The notes under the pieces: generated by a model
What the model was told of the DNA's origin: nothing
What the model saw: only the letters and a program-made list of their open reading frames with translations
Database searches by the model: none
Assembly: GCA_031409955.1 (NCBI GenBank)
Contig: JANNYF010000008.1
Location: forward strand, 1-6,688
Source of the DNA: JAFDVL01 sp031409955
GTDB lineage: Bacteria > Acidobacteriota > Blastocatellia > RBC074
Reading direction: 5' to 3'
DNA length: 6,688 nt
Shown here: positions 1 through 5,060 of the stretch, one piece after another
Position numbering within the stretch: the first letter of the stretch is position 1
Layout of the letters: every line of letters starts with the position of its first letter
Program-made: the position numbers and the translations under genes

Positions 1-60
1 GCGTCAGCATAGGCGTGTAATCGGCTTTCAGCATACGTGGTGCTCCGCTCCAGGGAAGCC

Positions 61-218
61 GCTATCCTACGAGGACGGAAATGGGGCGACAAGTTTTTTC
101 GCCCCTCGACAAAAACTTTTTCAGCGATCTCCGGAGGGACGGACGGATTGCTTGCCAAGCATCCCGGCAATGAATTGCCGGGCTAAAATCAAACGTCCCG
201 CTGGGACGAAATAGAGGG
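61..218. repeat. REP-like composite of short palindromes
   Basis: Several dyads lie in a row: GGGGCGA at 83-89 with TCGCCCC at 99-105; AAGTTTTT at 91-98 with AAAAACTT at 111-118; CCCGGCAA at 163-170 with TTGCCGGG at 175-182 (perfect, 4-base loop); and CGTCCC at 194-199 with GGGACG at 203-208 (perfect, 3-base loop). The last two sit 11 bases apart as a pair of hairpins, an arrangement typical of REP-like interspersed elements. The stretch encodes the tail of the antitoxin-like gene on the minus strand. The exact outer borders cannot be fixed from one copy. Confidence 0.6.
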
Positions 219-439
219 TGTTCATATATCTCGTCTCGCGGCAACGGCTCAAAATTTTCCAGTCGAATTGGATTGGCAAGTAATTTGCTGATTGCATCCT
301 CAAAATTTCCCTGAGCCTTTCTAGGCTTGTCTTCAGTCAGAACGATGACGCGCACCGGGCCGAGAATTTGCCCTTTCAGTTCAGGCGGAATTTCGATGCT
401 CCCATTTTCTACGACGGTTTGGAATTCAACGGCATTCAT
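62..439 (-). CDS. Antitoxin-like protein with repeat-derived C-terminal tail
   Basis: This is a 125-residue protein. Residues 1-35 open with an alternating beta-type pattern (VEFQTVVENG, then IEIPPEL, then VRVIVLT). Residues 48-73 end in a segment containing NFEPLPRDEIYE. This layout resembles small VapB/AbrB-like antitoxins that accompany PIN-domain toxins, which are typically about 70-80 residues and often end near such a PLxRxEIYE segment. Here the frame continues about 52 residues beyond it, and that part is encoded by palindromic repeat DNA (61-218). The extra tail is rich in Arg, Lys and Ser and looks like no domain. The start is supported by an AAGGAG six bases upstream. No toxin gene is visible; if there is one it would lie beyond position 1. 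The gene follows cydB on the same strand after about 70 bases. Alternatively it is an orphan or decaying antitoxin. The family call is inferred from sequence style only. Confidence 0.55.
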   Translation of the reverse strand: MNAVEFQTVVENGSIEIPPELKGQILGPVRVIVLTEDKPRKAQGNFEDAISKLLANPIRLENFEPLPRDEIYEHPLFRPSGTFDFSPAIHCRDAWQAIRPSLRRSLKKFLSRGEKTCRPISVLVG

Positions 440-445
440 AAAACG

Positions 446-451
446 CTCCTT
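446..451 (-). promoter_or_regulatory. Ribosome binding site of the antitoxin-like gene
   Basis: On the minus strand AAGGAG is followed by a six-base spacer and the ATG at 439-437. This is one of the clearest Shine-Dalgarno sequences in the window. It supports the gene as real and fixes its start. Confidence 0.7.
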
Positions 452-465
452 GCGATCATCGTAGC

Positions 466-497
466 AAAAAAAAGGCGTAAAGCAATCGAATCGCCCC
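466..497 (-). terminator. Possible weak intrinsic terminator after cydB
   Basis: Downstream of the cydB stop, on the minus strand, GGCG at 495-492 can pair with CGCC at 477-474, and a run of eight T follows (473-466). The stem is only four base pairs with a 14-base loop. A small hairpin inside that loop region (GCGAT-TCG-ATTGC with one G:U pair) competes with it. The T-run position fits Rho-independent termination, but the stem is weak. Confidence 0.3.
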
Positions 498-510
498 TTT
501 TCATCACAAG

Positions 511-1515
511 CTATTTCGCTTCACTCGTTTTGAAGATGCGATAGAGATAGTAAAACGACGGCAGCAGCAACAACGTCCCCGCGAGCAGCGCAATCCACAA
601 CAAGCGCAAGGTCACAACTGGCGCGGCGGAATTGTGAATCGTGAAATCCGCGACGACCAAATACGGAAATTGCGCGTAGCCCCAGCCCCATAAAATCAGC
701 GTGACTTGCAGCGTTGCGTAAATGCGTGCCGCGCGAAACTGCCGCTGCCACAGCTTTACGATTGCTCCCACCGCAGACCCCGCCGTAGCGATTTGCAACG
801 GCCACGTCCACCAACTCGCGCTCAAGTTCCGGCGAATCATCGGCGCACCCGCATCAGACAGCCAGTACACGATCAACGCCATCACGCCAGCGGCTCCGGC
901 GGCGAACAAGGCACGGGCGCGAAAGTCGTCTTGCAGCGCGGCGTCGGGCGCTTCGACTGTCAAATAAACAGCAGCCAAAAAGGCAAACAGCACCAACGCG
1001 AAAACTCCAACAGCGAAGGGAAACGGTGCGAACCACGACATCACAAATCCAGACGTCAGCACGTCGCCTTTGAATTGAATCGCACCCGAAGAAAGCGCAC
1101 CGACCGCGATGCCGAGCAGGATTGGCGTAATCAAACTCGCCATCGCAAACACGCTGCCCCAACGCCGCTGCACGTCATCTGTCTTTTTGTCGTAGCTGCG
1201 AAACGTGAACGCCGCGCCGCGCAACACAATGCCAATCAGCATCGCCGTCAATGGAATATGCAAGGCCGTCGAGATCGCGGCAAATGCAGGCGGGAAGGCG
1301 GTAAACAGAATCACAATTACTAAAATCAACCACACGTGATTCGCTTCCCAAATCGGGCCGATGGCTGCGGCAATCAGTGCGCGCTGTGCTTTTTTGCGCG
1401 GCCCCCACGCCAACCAATCCCACACACCGCCGCCATAATCCGCGCCCCCCATCAACGCATAAAACGTCAGCGCAATGAGCATCACACCAGCTAGAATTGT
1501 TTCAAGCGAAAACAT
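511..1515 (-). CDS. cydB: Cytochrome bd-type quinol oxidase subunit II (CydB)
   Basis: Subunit II of the cytochrome bd quinol oxidase works with CydA in the inner membrane, where the complex oxidises quinol and reduces oxygen with high affinity. The chosen start gives 334 residues, normal for the family. The protein is almost entirely hydrophobic, with about eight to nine membrane spans. Recognisable family segments are MGGADYGGGVWD near residues 22-33, GPIWEANHVWL at 53-63, RGAAFTFR at 99-106 and WGWGYAQFPYLV at 276-287. An in-frame ATG seven codons upstream (1536) is possible. The downstream ATG is preferred because family members begin just before the first helix, but neither start has a good ribosome binding site. 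No cydA lies upstream: the region behind the start is repeat-rich and leads to a divergent gene. The function call is firm; partnership with a CydA encoded elsewhere is inferred. Confidence 0.9.
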   Translation of the reverse strand: MFSLETILAGVMLIALTFYALMGGADYGGGVWDWLAWGPRKKAQRALIAAAIGPIWEANHVWLILVIVILFTAFPPAFAAISTALHIPLTAMLIGIVLRGAAFTFRSYDKKTDDVQRRWGSVFAMASLITPILLGIAVGALSSGAIQFKGDVLTSGFVMSWFAPFPFAVGVFALVLFAFLAAVYLTVEAPDAALQDDFRARALFAAGAAGVMALIVYWLSDAGAPMIRRNLSASWWTWPLQIATAGSAVGAIVKLWQRQFRAARIYATLQVTLILWGWGYAQFPYLVVADFTIHNSAAPVVTLRLLWIALLAGTLLLLPSFYYLYRIFKTSEAK

Positions 1516-1588
1516 AATTGGGGGTACGCGGAGCATTCGGTTTCAGCGCGGCGGTCAGAAACGAAACGCGCTTGCGGCTAACAGAAGA

Positions 1589-1673
1589 GAGATGACGGAA
1601 CACACGGAAACAGACCGCCCTGCACCTTCAGCCTTTCCGTCTGTTTCGTGATTTCTGTCTGTTCCGTCATCTC
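1589..1673. repeat. Long imperfect inverted repeat in the divergent gap
   Basis: The outer arms are a perfect 14-bp inverted repeat: GAGATGACGGAACA at 1589-1602 and TGTTCCGTCATCTC at 1660-1673. Just inside, CACGGAAACAGA (1603-1614) pairs with TCTGTTTCGTG (1640-1650) apart from one missing base. A single-stranded copy would fold into a long two-part hairpin. It lies between cydB and the protease gene. No open frame or insertion-sequence gene is associated with it. Confidence 0.65.
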
Positions 1674-1680
1674 GCCTCTC

Positions 1681-1965
1681 TTACCTTAATCCCATTGAGC
1701 CGCCGGGTCAGGTTCGAGCCAGCGCGCCAACGGCTGACGCTGCGTTTTGGTCAGGCGGGGCTTGCGACCGACTAGGTGAACACACCGCCCACGCAACCGT
1801 ACCAGAGAAATTGATCAGCGTATAGTTGCGCTGGGGCAATAGATAACTGCCCTCCGAGCGCCGCGTGTTCCGTCGCTTGATAATGCGGCGACCACGCGGA
1901 TGGACAAAATGAAAGCGTGGAACGCGCGGGGCGAGGAAAGGGGCAATCGCTGGCAGACAAGGTAC
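1681..1965. other. Gene-free structured tract between cydB and the protease gene
   Basis: No convincing gene is seen here. Several short dyads occur: GGGCA (1834-1838) with TGCCC (1848-1852), GTCGC (1872-1876) with GCGAC (1888-1892), and CCACGC (1892-1897) with GCGTGG (1915-1920). On the minus strand one frame stays open from above position 2016 down to a TGA at 1708-1710 but has no usable start codon. It may be the relic of a gene or part of a dispersed repeat. The tract matches no riboswitch or RNA family I can identify with confidence. It must also contain the promoters of the two divergent genes, which I cannot place. Confidence 0.35.
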
Positions 1966-2003
1966 GTTTCTGCGAAGAACTACAATTCCGGGCTGACCAC
2001 GGC

Positions 2004-2010
2004 AGGGGGA
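2004..2010 (+). promoter_or_regulatory. Ribosome binding site that decides the protease start
   Basis: AGGGGGA ends six bases before the ATG at 2017. The same frame stays open upstream to another ATG at 1900, but that one has no purine-rich leader and would add 39 residues of non-hydrophobic sequence unlike the family. The site favours 2017 as the true start. Confidence 0.65.
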
Positions 2011-2016
2011 TTTGTT

Positions 2017-3177
2017 ATGATCGCAGCGATGCGCTTACGACCGTTTCATCTTGCGACTGTTTCCGGCATTCCGCTGATGGTGGATTATCTCTGGCTGCCG
2101 GTGGCCGTCCTGCATTTCGGCATCGTTTCCATCTTTTACCTGCCGGAGCGCGTCGGCACCATCGGCTTGACCACCGCCTTTATTTTCGGGGCGGTGCTGA
2201 CCTTGCTCATGTTCGGCTCTATCATCGCACACGAATTAGCCCACGCGCTCGTCGCCAGAATCGAACACATTCGCACGCTGGAAATTCGCATGCACGTGTT
2301 CGGCGGGTATGCGCGCTTGGAGAGTGAACCCAAAACAGCCATGGCCGAACTGCGGATTGCGATTGCGGGGCCGGTCGCATCGTTTTTGCTCGGTGCGATT
2401 TTTATGCTGTGTTTGCTGGTGTCGCAGCTTTTGATTTTCGGCTCGTTGCGCTTTCCGTTGCAGGAAATGTTTCTGTATCTGTTCACGGGCAATGTCGCAC
2501 TGGCCATGTTCAATTTGATTCCGGGCTTGCCGTTGGATGGCGGACGTGTGCTGCGCGCGTATCTCTGGCATCGCAACAAAGATATTGTCGCGGCGACGCT
2601 GACCGCCAAACGATTGGGCGTTGCGCTGGCGTACATGCTGGCGTCGTACGGCATTTATCGCGCGTTGTGGTGGCGCGATCCGTTCACGGCGGTGTGGTTG
2701 ATAGTGCTGGCGTTTATGCTCAAACGCGCCGCCGAAGAAGATTACCGCTATCGCAAGCTGCAATCGGAATACACGAAACAAACCGGGATTGATGTGACTG
2801 AGTTGGCAGGCACTGTCGCCGCCGTAATGAATCATCTGCCGATTTGTGTGGCGCCGACAATGCGCGTCAGCGAATTCATTGACAAGGTGCTGTCGAAGCA
2901 TCGTTACACCATCTTTCCGGTCGCGTTGGAGGGGCGGTTGCACGGGCTGTTACTGCTCGAAAAATTGCGCGCGGTGCCAGAAACCGATTGGGAAACCACC
3001 GTCGTGCGCAACGTGATGCAACCCGTCAACGACGCGCTGTTCGTTTCGATGAAAGCTTCGATTGAACACGCCGCCAAAAAGCTCAAGGCCTCGCCGCAAC
3101 AATATCTCGCCGTCATTGATGGCGACGGCTTTTTAGTCGGCTCTCTCAGCACCGCCGACCTCGAACGCGTTGCCTAG
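2017..3177 (+). CDS. Site-2 protease-like M50 metalloprotease with C-terminal CBS-like region
   Basis: This is a 386-residue integral membrane zinc protease of the M50 family (SpoIVFB and Rip1 type). Such enzymes cleave substrates within the membrane, often to release regulators. The zinc motif HELAH is at residues 72-76, at the end of the second hydrophobic span (about 48-72). The second conserved motif, PLDGG with its zinc-binding Asp, is at 172-176 after LIPGL. Other spans lie near 21-40, 113-142, 150-170 and 201-234. Residues from about 267 to the end are soluble and carry two CBS-like halves (VMNHLPICVAPTMRVSEF and NVMQPVNDALFVSM), a domain that often binds adenine nucleotides. The catalytic residues seen are intact. 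The substrate is unknown. The gene ends 104 bases before murB, and a repeat array fills the gap. The protease family call is firm; a role in envelope signalling is inferred. Confidence 0.88.
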   Translation: MIAAMRLRPFHLATVSGIPLMVDYLWLPVAVLHFGIVSIFYLPERVGTIGLTTAFIFGAVLTLLMFGSIIAHELAHALVARIEHIRTLEIRMHVFGGYARLESEPKTAMAELRIAIAGPVASFLLGAIFMLCLLVSQLLIFGSLRFPLQEMFLYLFTGNVALAMFNLIPGLPLDGGRVLRAYLWHRNKDIVAATLTAKRLGVALAYMLASYGIYRALWWRDPFTAVWLIVLAFMLKRAAEEDYRYRKLQSEYTKQTGIDVTELAGTVAAVMNHLPICVAPTMRVSEFIDKVLSKHRYTIFPVALEGRLHGLLLLEKLRAVPETDWETTVVRNVMQPVNDALFVSMKASIEHAAKKLKASPQQYLAVIDGDGFLVGSLSTADLERVA

Positions 3178-3180
3178 TGG

Positions 3181-3280
3181 GGCAAAGTCTCGTAAAGTCT
3201 GGGCAAGTCTGGAAAAGTCCAGAGAAGTTCGGGAACGTCTGTATTTGACTTCCCAAGACTTCCCAAGACCTCCCAAGACT
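3181..3280. repeat. 10-bp unit array that reverses orientation midway
   Basis: Six degenerate 10-bp units with an AAGTC-like core fill 3181-3240 (for example GGCAAAGTCT, GGGCAAGTCT and GGAAAAGTCC). After a seven-base break, the reverse-complement unit follows at 3248-3280 as ACTTCCCAAG twice, then ACCTCCCAAG, then a partial ACTT. The two halves can therefore pair. A further perfect hairpin, TCTGGA (3208-3213) with TCCAGA (3218-3223), lies inside the forward half. The array occupies essentially the whole space between the protease stop and the murB start codon. Confidence 0.75.
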
Positions 3281-3281
3281 T

Positions 3282-4472
3282 ATGCTAAGTGTTATTCGAG
3301 AAAACGTTCGCCTTGCCCCATACACCACGCTCAGGATGGGCGGCATGGCGCGCTACTTTGCCGACATTGACCACGAAGCCCAATTGCGTGAAGCCTTGCA
3401 GTTCGCCGAGCACAGCGGGCTGTCGGTGTTTGTGTTGGGCGGTGGCAGCAACGTCTTGATGGCAGATTCCGGCTTCTCCGGCGTCGTCATTCACCTCGTT
3501 AACAAAGGCGTCACGTTTCACAAACCCAGGAAAGACGCAGCACTTGTGACCGCCGCCGCCGGCGAAGATTGGGACAAGTTCGTGCAGCAATGCGTCGCCC
3601 GCGATTTGGCGGGGCTGGAATGTTTGAGTGGCATTCCCGGCCTGGTGGGCGGCACTCCGATTCAAAACGTCGGCGCGTACGGACAGGAAGTCAGCGAGAC
3701 GATTGTGACTGTCCGCGCCTTTGATCGCCAATCCAAGCGCGTCGTGGAAATGACAAACGAAGACTGTCATTTCAGCTATCGCGCCAGTGTTTTCAATACG
3801 TCGGAACGTGACCGCTACATCGTGCTGAGCGTGACCTACAAGCTGAAACCGCACGGCGAACCCGCGTTGCGCTATGCCGATTTGCAAAAGCATTTCGCCC
3901 AGCGCAAAACGCCGCCGACTTTGCAGGAAGTCCGCGACGCCGTCATTGCGATTCGCGCCAGCAAAGGAATGGTGATTGTGCCGAATGATCCCGATTGCCA
4001 AAGTGCCGGATCGTTTTTCAAGAATCCAATAGTGACAGCGGAAACGTTGGCGCAGATCGAAGCCGCTGCATTAGACAACGTGCCGCACTTTGCCGCAGCC
4101 AAAGGACTAATCAAAATTCCAGCGGCGTGGTTGATTGAAAAAGCAGGCTTTCCGAAAGGCTATGTACATGGGCGCGTGGGTATTTCGACCAAGCACACGC
4201 TGGCGCTCATCAATCGCAGCAATGCGACGGCAACCGAACTTCTGACATTAGTCGAATGCATTCAAAAACAAGTGCAGGAACGCTTCGGCATTGCGCTGGT
4301 GCCGGAGCCAGTGTGGGTCGGACTCGAAAATCGAACGCCATCAGAAGCCGCGTCAACACCACTGATGCCTGATGTTCACCCGCAAAAATCTGAGGCAATT
4401 GATTCCTGGCCTAAACGGCTGAAGCCTGGGCGCAAACCGCTGAAGTCTGAGCGCAAAAAGTGGTTTTTGTAA
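3282..4472 (+). CDS. murB: UDP-N-acetylmuramate dehydrogenase (MurB)
   Basis: MurB is a cytoplasmic FAD enzyme that reduces UDP-GlcNAc-enolpyruvate to UDP-MurNAc with NADPH, the second committed step of peptidoglycan synthesis. Family features appear in order: YTTLRMGG at residues 14-21, the FAD-binding VLGGGSNVL at 51-59, SGIPGLVGGTPIQNVGAYG at 116-134, SYRASVF at 165-171 (Arg167 matches the active-site Arg), SAGSFFKNP at 241-249 with the presumed proton-donor Ser244, and VPEPVWVG at 340-347 with the presumed catalytic Glu342. The enzyme core ends near residue 347. The remaining 49 residues are polar and basic and include a near-duplicated LKPGRK-PLKSERK segment encoded by a 21-bp direct repeat, not a normal MurB element. 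The start ATG directly abuts the upstream array and lacks a clear ribosome binding site. The function call is very firm. Confidence 0.95.
   Translation: MLSVIRENVRLAPYTTLRMGGMARYFADIDHEAQLREALQFAEHSGLSVFVLGGGSNVLMADSGFSGVVIHLVNKGVTFHKPRKDAALVTAAAGEDWDKFVQQCVARDLAGLECLSGIPGLVGGTPIQNVGAYGQEVSETIVTVRAFDRQSKRVVEMTNEDCHFSYRASVFNTSERDRYIVLSVTYKLKPHGEPALRYADLQKHFAQRKTPPTLQEVRDAVIAIRASKGMVIVPNDPDCQSAGSFFKNPIVTAETLAQIEAAALDNVPHFAAAKGLIKIPAAWLIEKAGFPKGYVHGRVGISTKHTLALINRSNATATELLTLVECIQKQVQERFGIALVPEPVWVGLENRTPSEAASTPLMPDVHPQKSEAIDSWPKRLKPGRKPLKSERKKWFL
4413..4454 (+). repeat. 21-bp direct repeat inside the murB 3' end
   Basis: Two adjoining 21-base units, 4413-4433 and 4434-4454, differ at only three positions. 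They share the pattern AAAC-GCTGAAG-CTG-GCGC. Being 21 bases long they keep the frame and encode two seven-residue copies in the MurB tail. The sequence resembles dispersed intergenic repeat DNA rather than coding DNA, although that resemblance needs a genome-wide search. Confidence 0.7.
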
Positions 4473-4486
4473 TGTAACTGGTCAGT

Positions 4487-4890
4487 CTCTTCGCCGCGTA
4501 GCGGCGGCTGACTTTAGACGTGGGTTTCAACCCCTTGTCATGACCCAAATCTTGGCACGAAACCAGCCCGCGAAGGCGGGCGGCAGCATAAAGCCTGGGG
4601 TGAAGGTGTGAGTCGCAACCCCAGGGAAGCGTGCCAAAGATTCGTTAGCCCTTGAAGGCGGGCGGCAGCGGGTAAGGCCTGACGCCTTTTTGTCTGACGG
4701 ACTGTCGCCCGCCTTCGCGGGCTGGCACGTAAATTTCGCGTTTTTCCTGGGGCGCGCGCGCCTTCGCGCTGCACCCCAGGCTTTATGCTGCCGCCCGCCT
4801 TCGCGGGCTGAGAAGCGAGGACGCTTTTTGTGAAAAGATTTGGGTCATGACCCACGGCTAAATTCAACCCGCCGCTGCCGCGGCGAAGAG
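4487..4890. repeat. Nested palindrome of about 400 bp between murB and waaF
   Basis: Successive inverted-repeat layers share one centre. CTCTTCGCCGCG (4487-4498) matches 4879-4890. GTCATGACCCAAATCTT (4537-4553) matches 4835-4851. A perfect 39-bp arm at 4564-4602 matches 4772-4810. CCCCAGG (4619-4625) matches 4746-4752, and CGTGCCA (4630-4636) matches 4723-4729. A 15-bp arm at 4654-4668 matches 4702-4716 with one mismatch. Many arms contain their own hairpins, such as GCCCGC-gaag-GCGGGC at 4566-4581, with equivalents at 4707-4722 and 4793-4808. Near the centre AAGGC (4674-4678) pairs with GCCTT (4684-4688). A minus-strand open frame across it (4538-4936) consists of repeat sequence and is not called. 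The stretch may also terminate murB transcription. Confidence 0.8.
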
Positions 4891-4917
4891 GCTGGCTATA
4901 GATTTTAAGAAAAAGAA

Positions 4918-5007
4918 TTTCCGAACCAAGCTCCAACGGAGCGGAAGAAAATAACCCAGCAACCCTGGGCTATTTTCTGGTCACCCCTTTGGGGTTCAAT
5001 TCGGAAA
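4918..5007. repeat. Two-hairpin REP-like element upstream of waaF
   Basis: The short outer arms are TTTCCGAA (4918-4925) and TTCGGAAA (5000-5007). Inside lies a strong hairpin whose arms AGAAAATA (4946-4953) and TATTTTCT (4971-4978) continue into CCCAG (4955-4959) and CTGGG (4965-4969). A second hairpin follows: ACCCC (4983-4987) with GGGGT (4991-4995). It differs in sequence from the large palindrome just upstream. It ends about 54 bases before the waaF start, so it lies close to or within that gene's control region. Confidence 0.65.
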
Positions 5008-5060
5008 ATCATTTTCTGGATTTCTATAGTTACCTTGTAACCTCGATTTCTTGAGCACTT

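Noticed and set aside
458..485. Promoter for the antitoxin-like gene (TTGCTT, 16-base spacer, TACGAT on the minus strand)
   Set aside because: The predicted transcription start would fall at the ribosome binding site, leaving almost no leader, so the match is probably accidental.
706..1323. Long plus-strand open frame opposite cydB
   Set aside because: It is the antisense shadow of a clear membrane protein gene. Its product is dominated by Arg, Gln and His, typical of the wrong strand.
1690..1725. Thiamine-pyrophosphate riboswitch or SRP RNA suggested by GAACCTGA (minus strand) or GGTCAGGTTCG (plus strand)
   Set aside because: The partner CTGAGA box of the thi element is missing. The SRP tetraloop region with its GGAAG-type core is not present. 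No thiamine gene is nearby.
1776..1795. Short match to the 3' end of 16S rRNA (ACACACCGCCC)
   Set aside because: Only about eleven bases match and the flanking sequence does not continue as rRNA, so it is a chance resemblance.
1772..1960. Minus-strand open frame of 62 codons upstream of cydB
   Set aside because: It has no recognisable domain and no ribosome binding site, and it lies within the structured, probably repetitive tract.
1900..2016. Upstream start for the protease at 1900
   Set aside because: It has no ribosome binding site and would add 39 residues unlike the family. The ATG at 2017 has a well-placed AGGGGGA.
2236..2943. Long minus-strand open frame opposite the protease gene
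   Set aside because: It is antisense to a well-supported M50 protease and has an unnatural Gln/Arg/His-rich composition.
3181..3280. CRISPR array
   Set aside because: The units are 10 bp, degenerate, directly adjoining and inverted halfway, with no spacers and no cas genes.
3285..4001. Long minus-strand open frame opposite murB
   Set aside because: It is antisense to murB, which carries every family motif. No motif or ribosome binding site supports the opposite frame.
4538..4936. Minus-strand open frame of 132 codons between murB and waaF
   Set aside because: It lies almost wholly inside the nested palindrome, its translation is low-complexity repeat sequence rich in Arg, Ala, Pro and Gly, and it has no ribosome binding site.
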